In this document: in pieces, positions 9,215 through 15,821 of the stretch | Layout of the letters: each line of letters opens with the position of its first letter | Position numbering within the stretch: the first letter of the stretch is position 1 | Assembly (NCBI RefSeq): GCF_018343625.1 | Contig: NZ_JAGYPG010000004.1 | Coordinates: forward strand, 313,102-377,101 | Direction: 5' to 3' | Source of the DNA: Lederbergia citri | GTDB taxonomy: Bacteria > Bacillota > Bacilli > Bacillales > Bacillaceae_C | Length of the DNA: 64,000 nucleotides | Program-made: the position numbers and the translations under genes | Notes under the pieces: generated by a model | Seen by the model: only the letters and a program-made list of their open reading frames with translations | Databases searched by the model: none | What the model was told of the DNA's origin: nothing

Positions 9215-9810
9215 TGAAAATAGATCACTCGCTTCCACTTGAATATAGTACAGACCAAAACAAATTAAATATCTTAGGGTTCTGGATTTTCCTTGGAGCC
9301 GAAATTATGCTGTTTGCCACGCTTTTCGCAACTTATTTTACACTAGTGGATCGCACAGGAAGCGGACCTGCAGGCGCAGAGATTTTCGAAATTACTCCTG
9401 TGCTGATCGAAACGCTTGTCCTTTTAACTAGTAGCTTTACAATTGGACTTGGTGTTCATGCGATGAGATTAGGTAGAAAGAATGCAATGATCTCATTCTT
9501 TACCATTACACTCCTTCTCGGTCTTACTTTTTTAGGAGTAGAGATTTATGAGTTTACGCATTATGTGCATATTGGAGCAGGTCTTCAAACGAGTGCTTTC
9601 ACCGCGATTTTATTAACGACTTTAGGAACCCACGGAGCACACGTGACCATCGGTTTATTTTGGGGATTATTTATCATTTTACAAGTGAAAAAACGTGGAC
9701 TTACTCCGGAAACAGCTAATAAATCATTCATCTTTTCACTTTACTGGCATTTCTTAGATGTTGTTTGGATCTTTATTTTCAGCTTCGTCTATTTGAAAGG
9801 AATGATGTAA
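9214..9810 (+). CDS. qoxC: cytochrome aa3 quinol oxidase subunit III
   Basis: A 198-residue five-helix membrane protein. The pattern FWIFLGAEIMLFATLFATYF at the first helix and THGAHVTIGLFWG and YWHFLDVVWIFIF later are typical of the CtaE/QoxC subunit III family in its short five-helix form. It stabilises the oxidase core. The ATG overlaps the qoxB stop (TAATG), giving translational coupling. Confidence 0.96.
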   Translation: MKIDHSLPLEYSTDQNKLNILGFWIFLGAEIMLFATLFATYFTLVDRTGSGPAGAEIFEITPVLIETLVLLTSSFTIGLGVHAMRLGRKNAMISFFTITLLLGLTFLGVEIYEFTHYVHIGAGLQTSAFTAILLTTLGTHGAHVTIGLFWGLFIILQVKKRGLTPETANKSFIFSLYWHFLDVVWIFIFSFVYLKGMM

Positions 9811-9811
9811 T

Positions 9812-10093
9812 ATGAGCGAATTATTTCCAAGGAAGCAAGTAATGGGGTTTGCCTTTTCTTTAGTCCTTACTGCTGTTGCACTATCTGTGTATTTCTTTGA
9901 TCTATCATTTGCAGTAGCTATGACCATTCTTTTAGTCACCGCTTTTGTGCAGGCAGCCGTTCAACTCGTTGTATTTATGCATGCAGGCGAAACAGGAGAT
10001 AAAGGATCAATTTATACGAATCTTTTTTATGGATTTGCGATCGCCCTCGTTACGATTTTCGGGACATTACTCATTTTGATTTGGGATATGTAA
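9812..10093 (+). CDS. qoxD: cytochrome aa3 quinol oxidase subunit IV
   Basis: A 93-residue protein with three membrane helices, matching the small CyoD/QoxD subunit IV family. The third-helix region FVQAAVQLVVFMHAGE is characteristic. The ATG lies one base after the qoxC stop and a terminator follows within 10 bp, so qoxD ends the operon. Confidence 0.94.
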   Translation: MSELFPRKQVMGFAFSLVLTAVALSVYFFDLSFAVAMTILLVTAFVQAAVQLVVFMHAGETGDKGSIYTNLFYGFAIALVTIFGTLLILIWDM

Positions 10094-10100
10094 ATTCTGA

Positions 10101-10128
10101 AGGGGCGCCTATGAAGGCGCCCCTTTTT
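10101..10128 (+). terminator. rho-independent terminator after qoxD
   Basis: GC-rich 10-bp stem, AGGGGCGCCT pairing with AGGCGCCCCT around the loop ATGA, followed by TTTT. The hairpin is palindromic enough to also serve the convergent minus-strand gene that ends at 10131. Confidence 0.93.
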
Positions 10129-10130
10129 GT

Positions 10131-10382
10131 TCACAAAGTCTTTTCCTTAGTAGGAATAATCCTAACTCCTTTAGCTGTTTTTTCCTGCAATTCCTCTGTT
10201 GCTACGAAAAAAATACCCATTAAAAAGATAAAAATTGCACCCATCACTGTGCCAATTCCAATACTTGTAATCGTGCTGTGATCGCTTACAAAAAATCCGT
10301 ATAAGAAAATAATAATTCCAATTGTGAGTACTGTATAACCAACATATTTTACAGCATTTAGTAATTTTATATGATCCTTCAT
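10131..10382 (-). CDS. small two-helix membrane protein, function unknown
   Basis: An 83-residue protein with two hydrophobic segments (about 13-32 and 37-60) joined by a short polar turn, and a charged C-terminal tail containing EELQEKTAKG. I choose the ATG at 10382 because GAAGGGGGC lies 6 bp upstream on the minus strand; a longer frame reaching 10421 lacks a site. It converges on qoxD and shares its terminator. No family recognised. Confidence 0.65.
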   Translation of the reverse strand: MKDHIKLLNAVKYVGYTVLTIGIIIFLYGFFVSDHSTITSIGIGTVMGAIFIFLMGIFFVATEELQEKTAKGVRIIPTKEKTL

Positions 10383-10548
10383 TTTATTGCCCCCTTCATA
10401 TTTATTATTCAATTTGTTCACAAAGTTGTCAATTGTTTTCTAAGAAAGACAGGACGGAGCAGACTTTAAACTTTGGTTAAAAAGTTATTATTCTAATTTA
10501 ATAGAAAAAAGATAAATCTTGTTATTGATAATCTGTTTGTTAAATACT

Positions 10549-10584
10549 AAAACCCAATTCTCTAATTTAAGAAAATCGGGTTTT
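10549..10584 (-). terminator. possible terminator of the GyrI-like gene
   Basis: AAAACCC and GGGTTTT pair across a 22-nt loop that can itself pair in part (GATT with AATT). It lies 16 bp beyond the stop of the minus-strand gene ending at 10600. The T tract on the minus strand is short. Confidence 0.4.
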
Positions 10585-10599
10585 AATATGGCAAGGGAT

Positions 10600-11040
10600 T
10601 TATTTAATATTAAAAATAATCTCGGTCTCAAGCTTCGATTCATCTTCATTCCAATGGCCGTAAATTTCCATTGACGGTGGCTGATGATGCTCCCCGTAAG
10701 TTTCAATTAATGATTTAATTTTTCCATAGGTTTTATCCAATTCACTATACGGTCCGATGTGCTTACAATAGGCATATTTATCCAAATGTACAATCTTTTT
10801 TTCTAATGATGAATCTTCTGGAGGGGGAGTATTCAATTCAATACCAGCAAATATCAGGTGATCCGCATCATATACAACATGGTTAATACCCTTATGATAG
10901 AGTTTTTTCTGTCTGACTTCCTCCCAAACCTTATTCAGCAATTCGAACATCGTATCACTATACGCTTTGTTTTGATCATGAAGTTTGGAAAAGCCAAACA
11001 ATGTAAATGTTATACTTTGATTCACAATCACTGCTTCCAT
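10600..11040 (-). CDS. GyrI-like / AraC effector-binding domain protein
   Basis: A 146-residue stand-alone effector-binding domain with a beta-rich layout. Segments such as YCKHIGPYSELDKTYGKI and a C-terminal MEIYGHWNEDES...TEIIFNI match the GyrI-like small-molecule binding domain (IPR029442 type): the GPY-x2-L-x2-TY pattern is the hallmark. The start at ATG 11040 follows AGGGGTG; a TTG at 11061 would add seven residues and is less likely. It has no helix-turn-helix, so it may bind or hydrolyse a small lipophilic cation, or act as an accessory to a regulator elsewhere. Monocistronic. Confidence 0.75.
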   Translation of the reverse strand: MEAVIVNQSITFTLFGFSKLHDQNKAYSDTMFELLNKVWEEVRQKKLYHKGINHVVYDADHLIFAGIELNTPPPEDSSLEKKIVHLDKYAYCKHIGPYSELDKTYGKIKSLIETYGEHHQPPSMEIYGHWNEDESKLETEIIFNIK

Positions 11041-11504
11041 GCATAGTGCACCCCTAACCAATATGTTAACTAGTTATATTCGCTACTCTGATTTTATTTC
11101 CTTTAAATTTTTGTGCAACGAGTTCAAACAGCGCTTGTAAACAGCGGAATGTCCTTCAACACATCAAGTAATACATTCTGAAAATGAAATTGAAGTATAA
11201 GTCCAGATTTAAAACAAGATGAAAAAATTATTTGCATCCAAAGTGTATGTTTTTACGTCAAATATGTTAGAGGATGTAAAAAAGAATCCATAAAAAGTAT
11301 GCCGAAAAAAACCGTCGAACGAATTATTTGTTTATTGCATATATTAATCAAGGAAATCATGGTTTCATATAGAATCATAATTTTAGAGGGAAAACATCGC
11401 GACTCGTTTTATTTTTTACCACTCTTGCCTAAATTCAATGATTAGAGAATATAGATAAGCCCAGTTGAATAGAGTGGAAAATGTGAATGAAACGATAAAA
11501 ACAT
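11041..11504. other. 464-bp divergent intergenic region, no gene seen
   Basis: AT-rich sequence between the minus-strand GyrI-like gene and the plus-strand VanW gene. It must hold both promoters. I see no open frame with a ribosome binding site, no hairpin with a T tract, and no repeat that I can support. Confidence 0.5.
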
Positions 11505-12584
11505 ATGAAAAGTAGGGATAAAAAAGTGGGGATGAGCAGAGGGGTGCTTACTGTTATATTGGTAAGTAGTTTATTAGGGTTGACCGGATGTTCCGTTCAA
11601 GCCGCAAAACAAAAAGAGCTGAATGAGAAAATAGCTGAATTAGAAAAACAAAAAGCATTGTATGAGAAAGAACAGAAAAAATTAGAAGAGGAAAGGAAAA
11701 GAGAAGAGGAACTGCGCAAAGAGGAAGAAAGACGGAAAGCAGAAGAACTTAAGCCAATCGATATTGAAGTCGTCGATCCGAATACGAATGAAGTCATTAA
11801 AACATTTAATTATATTCTTAAAGATCTAAAAGAAAATGAAGATACGTATAAACAGGAGATTCAAAACTGGGCGAGGAAAGTTGCAAGAGGAACAGATACG
11901 ACAAAAGGTTACGATCAAAGAATGGTACCTGATCGAGTTGGAAATGATGGGAAAATCGTTAAAGGCAGTCCAAGAGTAATTTTGGAGGAAGAGGAATTAG
12001 TCGATAAAGTGGTGGAGGCTTTTGCAGAAGGTGGTAGGGTAGAACTTCCTCTAGATGTAACTGAGAGCGGGTATAAAAAGGAAGAAGCCTCCCAGTTGGA
12101 TGAGGTGGTCGTTGCTTCATTCACAACATACTTTGGAGGCAGCCCAGATGGACGGAATATAAATATAGAACTTTCAACAAACGCTATTAATAATGTTATT
12201 GTAGGCGTAAATGATTATTTTTCTTTTAATACAACCGTTGGACCAAGCGATGCGGAGCATGGATATCAAAAAGCAATGGAGGCGTTAAACGGCAAGTTAG
12301 TTGAAGGAATTGGAGGCGGAATTTGCCAAACTTCTACTACTTTATATAATGCAGTGGATCAGCTACCGGTATCCTATGTTGAATTGCATCACCATTCCGT
12401 TAATGTTGGATATATAGCGAAAGGTCGGGATGCTACGGTATCTTATGGAGGAAAAGATTTTAGATTTCAGAATACAACGGGAGCTCCTTTATTGATAAAG
12501 GCATATACAAAAGGAAGATCATTGACGGTTGAACTAAGGACATCGAAAGCGAATCAAAGTCTTATTAAGAAAGGGAATGCATAA
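11505..12584 (+). CDS. VanW family lipoprotein
   Basis: A 359-residue exported protein. A lipobox LTGC (Cys29) follows a short hydrophobic segment, then a strongly charged coiled-coil stretch of Glu/Lys/Arg at about residues 35-85, then a VanW domain in the C-terminal half. The domain shows FSFNTTVGPSDAEHGYQKAM, GIGGGICQTSTTLYNAV and ELHHHSVNVGYI, all typical. VanW proteins sit at the cell surface and are linked to peptidoglycan, but their reaction is not established. An alternative start at ATG 11532 (with AGGGA upstream) would give a more usual 20-residue lipoprotein signal. Confidence 0.85.
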   Translation: MKSRDKKVGMSRGVLTVILVSSLLGLTGCSVQAAKQKELNEKIAELEKQKALYEKEQKKLEEERKREEELRKEEERRKAEELKPIDIEVVDPNTNEVIKTFNYILKDLKENEDTYKQEIQNWARKVARGTDTTKGYDQRMVPDRVGNDGKIVKGSPRVILEEEELVDKVVEAFAEGGRVELPLDVTESGYKKEEASQLDEVVVASFTTYFGGSPDGRNINIELSTNAINNVIVGVNDYFSFNTTVGPSDAEHGYQKAMEALNGKLVEGIGGGICQTSTTLYNAVDQLPVSYVELHHHSVNVGYIAKGRDATVSYGGKDFRFQNTTGAPLLIKAYTKGRSLTVELRTSKANQSLIKKGNA

Positions 12585-12620
12585 GGTTTTATCGAGATAT
12601 TCGGTAAAGCCTTATTTTTT
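12583..12620 (+). terminator. rho-independent terminator after the VanW gene
   Basis: AAGGTTTTA pairs with TAAAGCCTT (one G-U pair), a short inner CGA/TCG pairing sits in the loop, and ATTTTTT follows. The stem overlaps the last codon of the gene. The rest of the gap up to 12920 shows no further gene and presumably carries the promoter of the next gene. Confidence 0.75.
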
Positions 12621-12920
12621 GATGTATGTAAATTATAAATTGAAAACTTTTAAACTATTAAATTTGGAAAAGTTGTCCGAGTTTGATTGTGAATTAGTGC
12701 TCTTTTAGTTAGGAAAGAAAATCCCTTATTGTATTGGAAAGTATATTTGATAGAAAAATATCAATGATTGTATTTATGTACTATATCGCTTAACAATAGA
12801 TCTCATAAATGAATGTGGAAAATTCGTTTAAATAGATGCATTTTTTTGTTTTTAAAATATCAATTTTTCAATAGGAAGGAATAAATTTTAATAAGAGAAA
12901 AGTTGATGATGGAGGAAACT

Positions 12921-13670
12921 ATGAAAACACTATTAATTACCGGAGGAAATAATGGTATTGGTTTGTCTATGGTTAAGGAATGGCTGAAAAAAGGGAATTA
13001 CGCTTGTGTTCTTGATTTAAATTGTGAAAACGTTGAAAAATTAAAGGAATCCCATCCAGGAAAACTTTTAACCTTTAAATGTGATATTACAGATTTGGAA
13101 TCGGTAAAAATGGCAGTAAATGAAACAAATCGTCAGTTTCAAAGTATAGATTATGCTATACATAATGCATGCCTATGTTTGTTTAAAAACTTCGAGGAAC
13201 ATAGTAGAGAAGATTTTAATAAAGTTTTGGATGTGAATTTTTACGGGGGAATAAATATTACTAAAGCAGTTATGCCAATTATGAAAGACCAAAAACGTGG
13301 TAAGATCATTTTTACTAGTTCAGGAGTTGGAGTTACTGGATATACTAATTTAAGTTCCTATGCGTCTAGTAAAGGGGCAATAGAATCATTAGCAAGATGC
13401 TTAAACTTAGAGTATAGAGATAGTGGAATTACATTTCATATCATGCATCCGCCTCTGACTGATACGAAGTCTTCTTCACCGCTCCCAATTCCGAAAGATT
13501 TTAAAGCTTCACCTGAAAAAGTAGGACAAGGATTTATTCGGAATATCGACAGAAAAAAGTTTATCATTACTCCTACAATCAAAGATGCATTATCCATAAA
13601 ATTTAGTTATCTTTTTCCTCTGCTAATAGGGCGATTGCTTGTAAAATTAACAAATAGGGCAATTAACTAG
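12921..13670 (+). CDS. short-chain dehydrogenase/reductase
   Basis: A 249-residue classical SDR. The cofactor motif is TGGNNGIG at residues 8-15, the structural motif is NACL (residues 82-85, in place of NNAG), and the active site reads SSGVGVTGYTNLSSYASSK with YxxxK. The C-terminal region is hydrophobic (LSIKFSYLFPLLIGRLLVKL) and may attach to the membrane. The start at ATG 12921 is set by GGAGG at 12911-12915; upstream in-frame TTG and ATG codons overlap that site. Single gene with its own terminator. Substrate unknown. Confidence 0.85.
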   Translation: MKTLLITGGNNGIGLSMVKEWLKKGNYACVLDLNCENVEKLKESHPGKLLTFKCDITDLESVKMAVNETNRQFQSIDYAIHNACLCLFKNFEEHSREDFNKVLDVNFYGGINITKAVMPIMKDQKRGKIIFTSSGVGVTGYTNLSSYASSKGAIESLARCLNLEYRDSGITFHIMHPPLTDTKSSSPLPIPKDFKASPEKVGQGFIRNIDRKKFIITPTIKDALSIKFSYLFPLLIGRLLVKLTNRAIN

Positions 13671-13672
13671 AA

Positions 13673-13702
13673 AAAACGGCTTGGAAATTTCCAAGCCGTT
13701 TT
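13673..13702 (+). terminator. perfect palindromic terminator after the SDR gene
   Basis: A 30-nt perfect inverted repeat, AAAACGGCTTGGAAA pairing with TTTCCAAGCCGTTTT, directly after the stop codon. Because it has an A run on one side and T run on the other, it can work in both directions and also serve the minus-strand gene ending at 13771. Confidence 0.92.
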
Positions 13703-13770
13703 CCATTTAACCAACATTATCCGGAGTTACAGACACCTCTCACAAGAGCAAGGAAATTGCACTTTTGCCT

Positions 13771-13935
13771 TCATAAATTATCGTTTTGCTGTTTAATTTC
13801 CTCTTCAGCCTGAATAATATTTCCTCTTTCGAACATTCGGTGTTCATTGACTGAATCTCCAGCTTTAAGATTGTTTAAGTTTGAAGTAATCCTAATTTGC
13901 TCTTCGTTAATAAGAGAGTTTTTCTTCTTTTTCAT
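13771..13935 (-). CDS. 54-residue hydrophilic protein, function unknown
   Basis: The frame starts MKKKKNSLINEEQIRI and ends with the acidic EEEIKQQNDNL. No hydrophobic segment is present. The ATG at 13935 has GGGG about 9 bp upstream on the minus strand, and a candidate promoter (TTGATA, 17 bp, TATTCT) lies upstream of that. A GTTCTTT...AAAGAAT inverted repeat overlaps its leader. It is transcribed divergently from the polysaccharide operon. No family recognised; the size and charge would suit a small regulatory or sporulation protein, but that is not shown. Confidence 0.45.
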   Translation of the reverse strand: MKKKKNSLINEEQIRITSNLNNLKAGDSVNEHRMFERGNIIQAEEEIKQQNDNL

Positions 13936-13947
13936 TAAAACAGCCCC

Positions 13948-13971
13948 GTTCTTTTTTTGTAAAAAAAGAAT
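13948..13971. promoter_or_regulatory. possible fourth SinR-type inverted repeat
   Basis: GTTCTTT at 13948-13954 and inverted AAAGAAT at 13965-13971 are separated by 10 bp. Half-sites match the SinR GTTCTYT consensus but the spacing differs from the compact sites at 14067, 14138 and 15576, and A/T runs make chance likely. It would lie in the leader of the minus-strand 54-residue gene. Confidence 0.3.
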
Positions 13972-14059
13972 ATTATAATTCTTGGATAGTATCAACGGAA
14001 ACATTTTTCTTATACTTCTTTGTTTAGTCATTTCCGATTAAAATAATATAAAAAGGCTA

Positions 14060-14088
14060 TTGACTTGTTCTTTATAAAGAACTATTAT
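14060..14088 (+). promoter_or_regulatory. sigma-A promoter of the eps operon
   Basis: TTGACT at 14060-14065 and TATTAT at 14083-14088 are separated by exactly 17 bp. The spacer is filled by the palindromic operator at 14067-14082, so a bound repressor would block RNA polymerase directly. The first gene begins at 14182. Confidence 0.8.
14067..14082. promoter_or_regulatory. SinR-type operator 1
   Basis: GTTCTTTATAAAGAAC is a perfect 16-bp palindrome composed of two inverted GTTCTTT half-sites. GTTCTYT is the established SinR recognition sequence in B. subtilis. It occupies the -35/-10 spacer of the eps promoter. Confidence 0.78.
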
Positions 14089-14137
14089 ATATTTAATCGA
14101 ATCACATATGTAATTTTTGTTTTTTTTTACTTAGCTT

Positions 14138-14153
14138 GTTCTTTATTAAGAAT
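14138..14153. promoter_or_regulatory. SinR-type operator 2
   Basis: GTTCTTTATTAAGAAT matches operator 1 at 13 of 16 positions, with one full GTTCTTT half-site and an imperfect second. It is centred 71 bp downstream of operator 1, between promoter and epsA, a distance that would place both on nearly the same DNA face and could allow cooperative binding or looping. Confidence 0.65.
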
Positions 14154-14181
14154 CAATACGTCATCCATTTAAGGTGGTTTT

Positions 14182-14907
14182 ATGAATCAAGGAAAAGGGA
14201 TAGCAAAAGAAATTAATTTGAAACATTTATATAGCGTCATCATCAAAAGGATTTGGATCGTTTTTGTCATTACTTTTTTAACGACGATTGCAGGTTGGTA
14301 TTATATCAGCCTCCATAAAACGGATCCATTGTATGAAGCTTCAACAAATATCATTATTGAAGCAGACCCAGTATATAGGAAAACTCTACAAGTCATTATT
14401 AAAGACACGATTGTTTTAGAAAGTGTGATCAAAGAGCTTAGTTTAAAAAAATCACCTGCTTCACTGGCAGGGCAAATTAGTGTGTATAACATTGATGAGT
14501 CACAAGTAGTGAGAATTAGTGTTACAGATACAGATTCTAAAAGAGCTGTTGAGATTGCAAATGCGACTGCTAAAGTCTTTTCTGAAAAAATCCCACGTAT
14601 ACTTAAATTCAAAGAAGATAAAGAAGATATTCGAATATTATCAGAGGCAACGGAGAATCCATCACCAATAAATGGTAGTAACCCAAATAAGATAATACTT
14701 GCAGCGATGGTATTCGGGATGGTTTTAGGAATTGGATTACTTTTTCTCATTGATTCCCTAGATGATAGCATTAAGTCTGAAAGTGATATTGAAATGATAT
14801 TGGGCATTCAAGTATTAGGAAGTGTATCCTCCATGAATAATAAGAATATACGGAAAAGAAAGAATAATAACGAATCCGGATTCAGAGGTGGGTCAATTGG
14901 TTTTTAA
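14182..14907 (+). CDS. epsA: Wzz-type polysaccharide chain-length/kinase-modulator protein, EpsA homologue
   Basis: A 241-residue membrane adaptor. Two membrane helices (about 24-44 and 171-190) flank an extracellular Wzz domain (YEASTNIIIEADPVY...). The region before the second helix contains the expected proline-rich stretch ENPSPINGSNPNK. The C-terminal cytosolic tail is long and basic, suited to docking and activating the kinase encoded next. The family controls polymer length and export with its BY-kinase. The start ATG follows AAGGTGG. The gene overlaps epsB by 11 bp. Confidence 0.88.
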   Translation: MNQGKGIAKEINLKHLYSVIIKRIWIVFVITFLTTIAGWYYISLHKTDPLYEASTNIIIEADPVYRKTLQVIIKDTIVLESVIKELSLKKSPASLAGQISVYNIDESQVVRISVTDTDSKRAVEIANATAKVFSEKIPRILKFKEDKEDIRILSEATENPSPINGSNPNKIILAAMVFGMVLGIGLLFLIDSLDDSIKSESDIEMILGIQVLGSVSSMNNKNIRKRKNNNESGFRGGSIGF

Positions 14908-15559
14908 TAAGAAAAAGCGAATCATCTCCAATAAAAAAAGAAATTTAATTACATTTGCCAATCCAGATTCCATTATTTCTGAACAATACCGTACGATACG
15001 AACTAATCTATTTTTTCTCAACAATGATAAAAAAAACAAAACACTTCTTATTACGTCTCCGGGTAAACTAGAAGGAAAATCGACTACAGCAGCTAATCTA
15101 GCTATATCGATGGCTCAGCAGCAAGAAAAAGTTCTTCTGATTGATGGGAATTTAAGAAACCCTAATATCCACAACATATTCAAAACATCTAATGCCTATG
15201 GACTAACGGATGTTCTTACAGGTACAACACCTCTAGAAGATGCAATTTATTCTTCCTCGATTGAAAGATTGGACATTTTAACTAGTGGAAGAATGCCTTC
15301 CAACCCTGTAGAGTTGTTGGCATCCCAACAAATGCATCAATTATTGGAAAAAGTTAAATCCATTTATGACATTATTCTTATTGATTCAACCCCCATACTT
15401 GAAGTTACGGATACAAAAATTATTGCAAATATTTGTGATGGTGTTGTTTTGGTAGTTAAGCAAAATAAAACGAATATCGACAGTGCAGTAGAAACGAAAA
15501 AAGTATTAGAATATGCTAGGGCCAAAATTGTAGGAGTTATTTTAAATAATAAGAGGTAG
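14897..15559 (+). CDS. epsB: CpsD/CapB-type tyrosine kinase homologue, EpsB-like
   Basis: A 220-residue cytosolic BY-kinase-type P-loop protein. Walker A is SPGKLEGKSTTAANLA (about 54-69), Walker A' is VLLIDGNLRNP (about 83-93) and Walker B is DIILIDSTP. Two features are unusual. The A' consensus DxDxR reads DGNLR, so the second Asp is Asn. The protein ends at VILNNKR without the C-terminal tyrosine cluster that is normally autophosphorylated. The TTG start at 14897 has AGGTGG 6 bp upstream and gives the MVFNKKK start like B. subtilis EpsB; a GTG at 14888 is possible. It pairs with epsA in regulating polymer export. Confidence 0.85.
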   Translation: MVFNKKKRIISNKKRNLITFANPDSIISEQYRTIRTNLFFLNNDKKNKTLLITSPGKLEGKSTTAANLAISMAQQQEKVLLIDGNLRNPNIHNIFKTSNAYGLTDVLTGTTPLEDAIYSSSIERLDILTSGRMPSNPVELLASQQMHQLLEKVKSIYDIILIDSTPILEVTDTKIIANICDGVVLVVKQNKTNIDSAVETKKVLEYARAKIVGVILNNKR

Positions 15560-15575
15560 ATTTTTTTGCAAAAGT

Positions 15576-15591
15576 GTTCTTTATTAAGAAC
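15576..15591. promoter_or_regulatory. SinR-type operator 3, before the leader RNA
   Basis: GTTCTTTATTAAGAAC has two inverted half-sites and matches operator 1 except at the centre. TATAGT at 15592-15597 directly follows, as TATTAT follows operator 1, suggesting a second SinR-controlled promoter. A good -35 is not evident: TTGCAA at 15566-15571 would be 20 bp away. Confidence 0.65.
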
Positions 15592-15614
15592 TATAGTGCG
15601 ATTTTATTGAGTAA

Positions 15615-15728
15615 AAATGGTAATGTCTCCTAACCAATATCAACGGAGGCACTCGATCATGCTGTGGGTTCACTGCCTTAGACGCAAGTCGTCGTTGGTG
15701 TGGTGTGAGGAGGGGTTAGATGCCCCAA
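15615..15728 (+). ncRNA. EAR (epsC RNA element), putative processive antiterminator
   Basis: The gap between the epsB and epsC homologues is where B. subtilis carries EAR, a structured RNA that lets RNA polymerase read through terminators in the eps operon. The sequence is unusually GC-rich for the locus and has no open frame. Pairing is visible: CTAACC at 15630-15635 with GGTTAG at 15714-15719, CAACG at 15641-15645 with CGTTG at 15693-15697, and a GAC/GTC helix closed by a GCAA tetraloop at 15681-15690. Identification rests on position and structure; I could not run a covariance model. Edges are approximate. Confidence 0.7.
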
Positions 15729-15731
15729 TTC

Positions 15732-15789
15732 ATTAAAGATGTTAATGATGTGGTTTTACAAAAAAGACCCCATCATTAGCATCTTTAAT
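15732..15789 (+). terminator. long 22-bp hairpin after the leader RNA, possible attenuator
   Basis: ATTAAAGATGTTAATGATG pairs with CATCATTAGCATCTTTAAT with one G-U pair, and the stem goes on with GG/CC after one mismatch. The loop is about 14 nt. ATTTTAATATT follows, a poor T tract. It could be a weak terminator that EAR overrides, or a processing or stabilising hairpin. Confidence 0.5.
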
Positions 15790-15821
15790 ATTTTAATATT
15801 ATAAATTAAAGGCGGGTTTTT

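Noticed and set aside
11505..12584. VanW and VanZ proteins as a glycopeptide resistance island
   Set aside because: The two genes are 50 kb apart and no vanH, vanA/B, vanX, vanR or vanS is present. Both families are common in Bacillaceae without resistance.
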